Shown piece by piece: positions 33,341-34,524 of a stretch of 34,524 nucleotides of DNA (position 1 is the first letter of the stretch; each line of letters begins with the position of its first letter). Under the pieces are notes generated by a model. The model was not told the DNA's origin. It searched no databases and worked only from the letters and a program-made list of their open reading frames with translations. This DNA is from Eubacterium minutum ATCC 700079. Its GTDB lineage: Bacteria > Bacillota > Clostridia > Peptostreptococcales > Anaerovoracaceae. Made by a program: the position numbers and the translations under genes. Location: the NCBI GenBank assembly GCA_003433295.1, contig CP016202.1, forward strand, positions 1,080,286 through 1,114,809, written 5' to 3'.

Positions 33341-33958
33341 CTACAGCACTGCTTTGATCGCCTCAAGCAGATCGTCAAAATCCTCAAATGCCCTAAGCTC
33401 CGGATTGTCTTTTTTTATCTGTTCGGTGCTTCTGAACAGAAATCCCGCTTTGCTCGCCTTGATCATCGCCAGATCGTTGTGACTGTCGCCCGCCGCAACA
33501 GTGTCATATCCTATCGACTGCAACGCCTTGACCGTGCTGTACTTGGAGTCTTTCACCCTCATGCGGAAGTCCGTTATGGTTCCGTCGGGGGCAACTTCAA
33601 GGCTGTTGCACATTATCATCGGCCAGTCCAGTTTCTCCATCAGAGGTTTCGCGAATTCCTCAAAGGTATCGCTCAAAATTATCACCTGTGTTTCACGTCT
33701 CAACTCATCGAGAAACTTCTTTGCACCCGGAAGCGGGTCGATCTTCGCTATGGTATTCTGTATCTCCGCAAGACCCAATCCGTGTTCTTTTAAAATATCA
33801 AGCCTGTAACGCATCAGCTTATCGTATGACGGCTCGTCCCTCGTCGTTTTCTTGAGTTCCGGAATCTCGGTAACCTCAGCAAACTTTATCCATATTTCCG
33901 GAACAAGCACGCCTTCCATGTCCAAACAAACCATATTCATCTTCTTTTTCTCTCCCAT
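33341..33958 (-). CDS. thrH: ThrH-like phosphoserine phosphatase/homoserine phosphotransferase
   Basis: A 205-residue HAD-superfamily enzyme. HAD motif 1 is CLDMEGVLVPEIWIKFAEVT, where DxEG in place of DxDG is the ThrH hallmark; motif 2 is VIILSDTFEEF; motif 3 lysine is in RVKDSKYSTVKAL; motif 4 is VAAGDSHNDLAMIK. ThrH hydrolyses phosphoserine and can pass the phosphate to homoserine, linking it to serine/threonine supply. ATG 33958 is preceded by GAGGAG at seven bases; ATG 33940 with GGGAG is an alternative. First gene of the minus-strand unit thrH-sir2-surE. Confidence 0.92.
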   Translation of the reverse strand: MGEKKKMNMVCLDMEGVLVPEIWIKFAEVTEIPELKKTTRDEPSYDKLMRYRLDILKEHGLGLAEIQNTIAKIDPLPGAKKFLDELRRETQVIILSDTFEEFAKPLMEKLDWPMIMCNSLEVAPDGTITDFRMRVKDSKYSTVKALQSIGYDTVAAGDSHNDLAMIKASKAGFLFRSTEQIKKDNPELRAFEDFDDLLEAIKAVL

Positions 33959-34003
33959 AGTCTATCTCCTCGTATAATATCAGATTTCATCACGCCGGAT
34001 TTT

Positions 34004-34045
34004 GATCAGCCTTACTTGATCAACCTTGCTAAATCAGCCTTGCCG
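34004..34045. repeat. 14-bp imperfect tandem repeat, three copies, in the thrH leader
   Basis: Units at 34004-34017, 34018-34031 and 34032-34045, with consensus GATCAGCCTTGCTT. They are followed by CCTTGCCGACAAGG, a small hairpin. They lie in the roughly 175-base region between the putative thrH promoter and its start, so they would be transcribed. Confidence 0.75.
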
Positions 34046-34141
34046 ACAAGGTTTTCCGTGCTTTTTCGTGTCTGCGACTGCGGCCTGTCCAACAGGTCGT
34101 CAGGGACAGCACCGGCGGCTGCTCACCATGCGTTCACTGCC

Positions 34142-34202
34142 ATTATAACATTTTGAACCTGCTTACAAAACAACATTTTACATCGTCTCGCAAGCAGGTT
34201 CA
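34142..34202 (-). promoter_or_regulatory. Putative thrH operon promoter with an 11-bp inverted repeat
   Basis: On the minus strand a perfect TATAAT lies at 34147-34142. Upstream, TGAACCTGCTT (34154-34164) and AAGCAGGTTCA (34192-34202) form a perfect 11-bp inverted repeat with a 27-base gap; one arm falls in the -10/-35 spacer. The -35 (TTTTGT) is weak, which fits a regulated promoter. The remaining bases of 33959-34250 show no gene. Confidence 0.5.
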
Positions 34203-34274
34203 GCTTAATTTACATATTCATCTTGTTTATAAGTGTAGCTTTACAATAGATGTGAGACCTCAGGGATAGAAAAA

Positions 34275-34338
34275 AGCGATTGAATCCGTTAAAATGGTTT
34301 TTACCAAAACACAACCAAAGAAAGGATATTCAATCGCT
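34275..34338 (+). promoter_or_regulatory. Inverted repeat that can hide the transposase ribosome site
   Basis: AGCGATTGAAT (34275-34285) pairs perfectly with ATTCAATCGCT (34328-34338), which ends directly before the ATG at 34339. Pairing extends with CC (34286-34287) against the GG of the AAAGGA ribosome site. In a transcript entering from outside the IS the ribosome site would be locked in a hairpin. Confidence 0.6.
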
Positions 34339-34524
34339 ATGAATAGTATAACACATTCTCAAAGATATTTGCCTCACACTATTGACACAAGGTATTACTC
34401 CGTAAAGCTCTATCGTGGTGGTTGCTCGGTCAATTTTGTCTGCCGAAAGTATCACATCTCAAAGGCATCACTGATGCGCTGGAACAAGCGATTTGATGGA
34501 ACCAGAGACTCTATTAGAGATAGG
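34339..34524 (+). CDS. IS transposase, N-terminal fragment (helix-turn-helix)
   Basis: The first 62 codons of a transposase, open to the window edge. It begins MNSITHSQRYLPHTIDTRYY and has a helix-turn-helix of the type SVNFVCRRYHISKASLMRWN, followed by a basic stretch, as at the head of IS481/IS3-like integrase-core transposases. The AAAGGA ribosome site is part of a hairpin. The catalytic core is outside the window, so activity cannot be judged. Confidence 0.78.
   Translation, partial: MNSITHSQRYLPHTIDTRYYSVKLYRGGCSVNFVCRKYHISKASLMRWNKRFDGTRDSIRDR

Larger units (their letters stand above)
34251..34524 (+). mobile_element. 5' end of an insertion sequence (partial)
   Basis: The element starts TGTGAGACC at 34251, the inverted counterpart of the IS end at 223-231. 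The transposase gene begins 88 bases in and runs off the window. Same orientation as the IS fragment at the left edge. Confidence 0.78.

Overview
The window looks like the chromosome of a low-to-medium GC, Gram-positive, anaerobic-type Firmicute, most likely in the Clostridia/Eubacteriales. The grounds are strong AGGAGG-type ribosome sites, the PyrK/PyrD-1B dihydroorotate dehydrogenase, an ECF transporter, an OpuC osmolyte transporter, a Wzx/Wzy/CpsBCD exopolysaccharide cluster and lipobox lipoproteins. A family such as Anaerovoracaceae is a guess. No rRNA, tRNA, CRISPR array or replication origin was seen.

Layout. (1) 1-231 is the 3' end of an insertion sequence, and 34251-34524 is the 5' end of an IS in the same orientation with a matching 9-bp terminal sequence. 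(2) 371-4612, minus strand: a lipoprotein, a small NrdD-like protein, and an OpuC-type glycine betaine/choline transporter whose fused permease/binding-protein gene carries a one-base frameshift. (3) About 5130-7590: an AT-rich island of decayed mobile-element genes (TnpW-like, TipA-like MerR regulator, MobA/MobL relaxase remnants) with an apparently intact GNAT acetyltransferase and a TetR-like remnant next to it. (4) 7675-14082, plus strand: a Cys-rich small protein, a small unknown, a complete ECF transporter (T, fused double ATPase, S), a TIM-barrel isomerase-like protein and a lipoprotein with an alpha/alpha-toroid fold, closed by a strong terminator. (5) 14275-20582: a pyrimidine biosynthesis operon, pyrC-pyrK-pyrD-pyrF-pyrE-pyrB-pyrI, with a clear promoter and terminator; carAB and pyrR are absent. 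(6) 20605-21087: a small secreted repeat protein. (7) 21238-29096, minus strand: an exopolysaccharide operon, wzy-wzx-LpxD-like-glycosyltransferase-cpsB-LCP-cpsC-cpsD, from its own promoter. (8) 29208-30146: a secreted lytic transglycosylase. (9) 30623-31507: a PhzF-family protein, convergent with a thrH-sir2-surE operon on the minus strand.

How the genes work together. The pyr genes take carbamoyl phosphate and aspartate to UMP (ATCase with regulatory chain, dihydroorotase, flavin/Fe-S dihydroorotate dehydrogenase, OPRT, OMP decarboxylase). The exopolysaccharide genes cover assembly, export, length control and wall attachment, but lack a priming glycosyltransferase, which must lie elsewhere. 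The plus-strand block 7675-14082 reads as one nutrient-uptake unit. A surface lipoprotein with a transcobalamin/intrinsic-factor-like toroid next to an ECF transporter and a Cys-rich protein suggests vitamin, possibly corrinoid, capture. This is the most interesting system in the window, but the substrate is inference. Several intergenic regions hold short imperfect tandem repeats (27, 31, 14, 17 and 11 bp) that look like local duplications.
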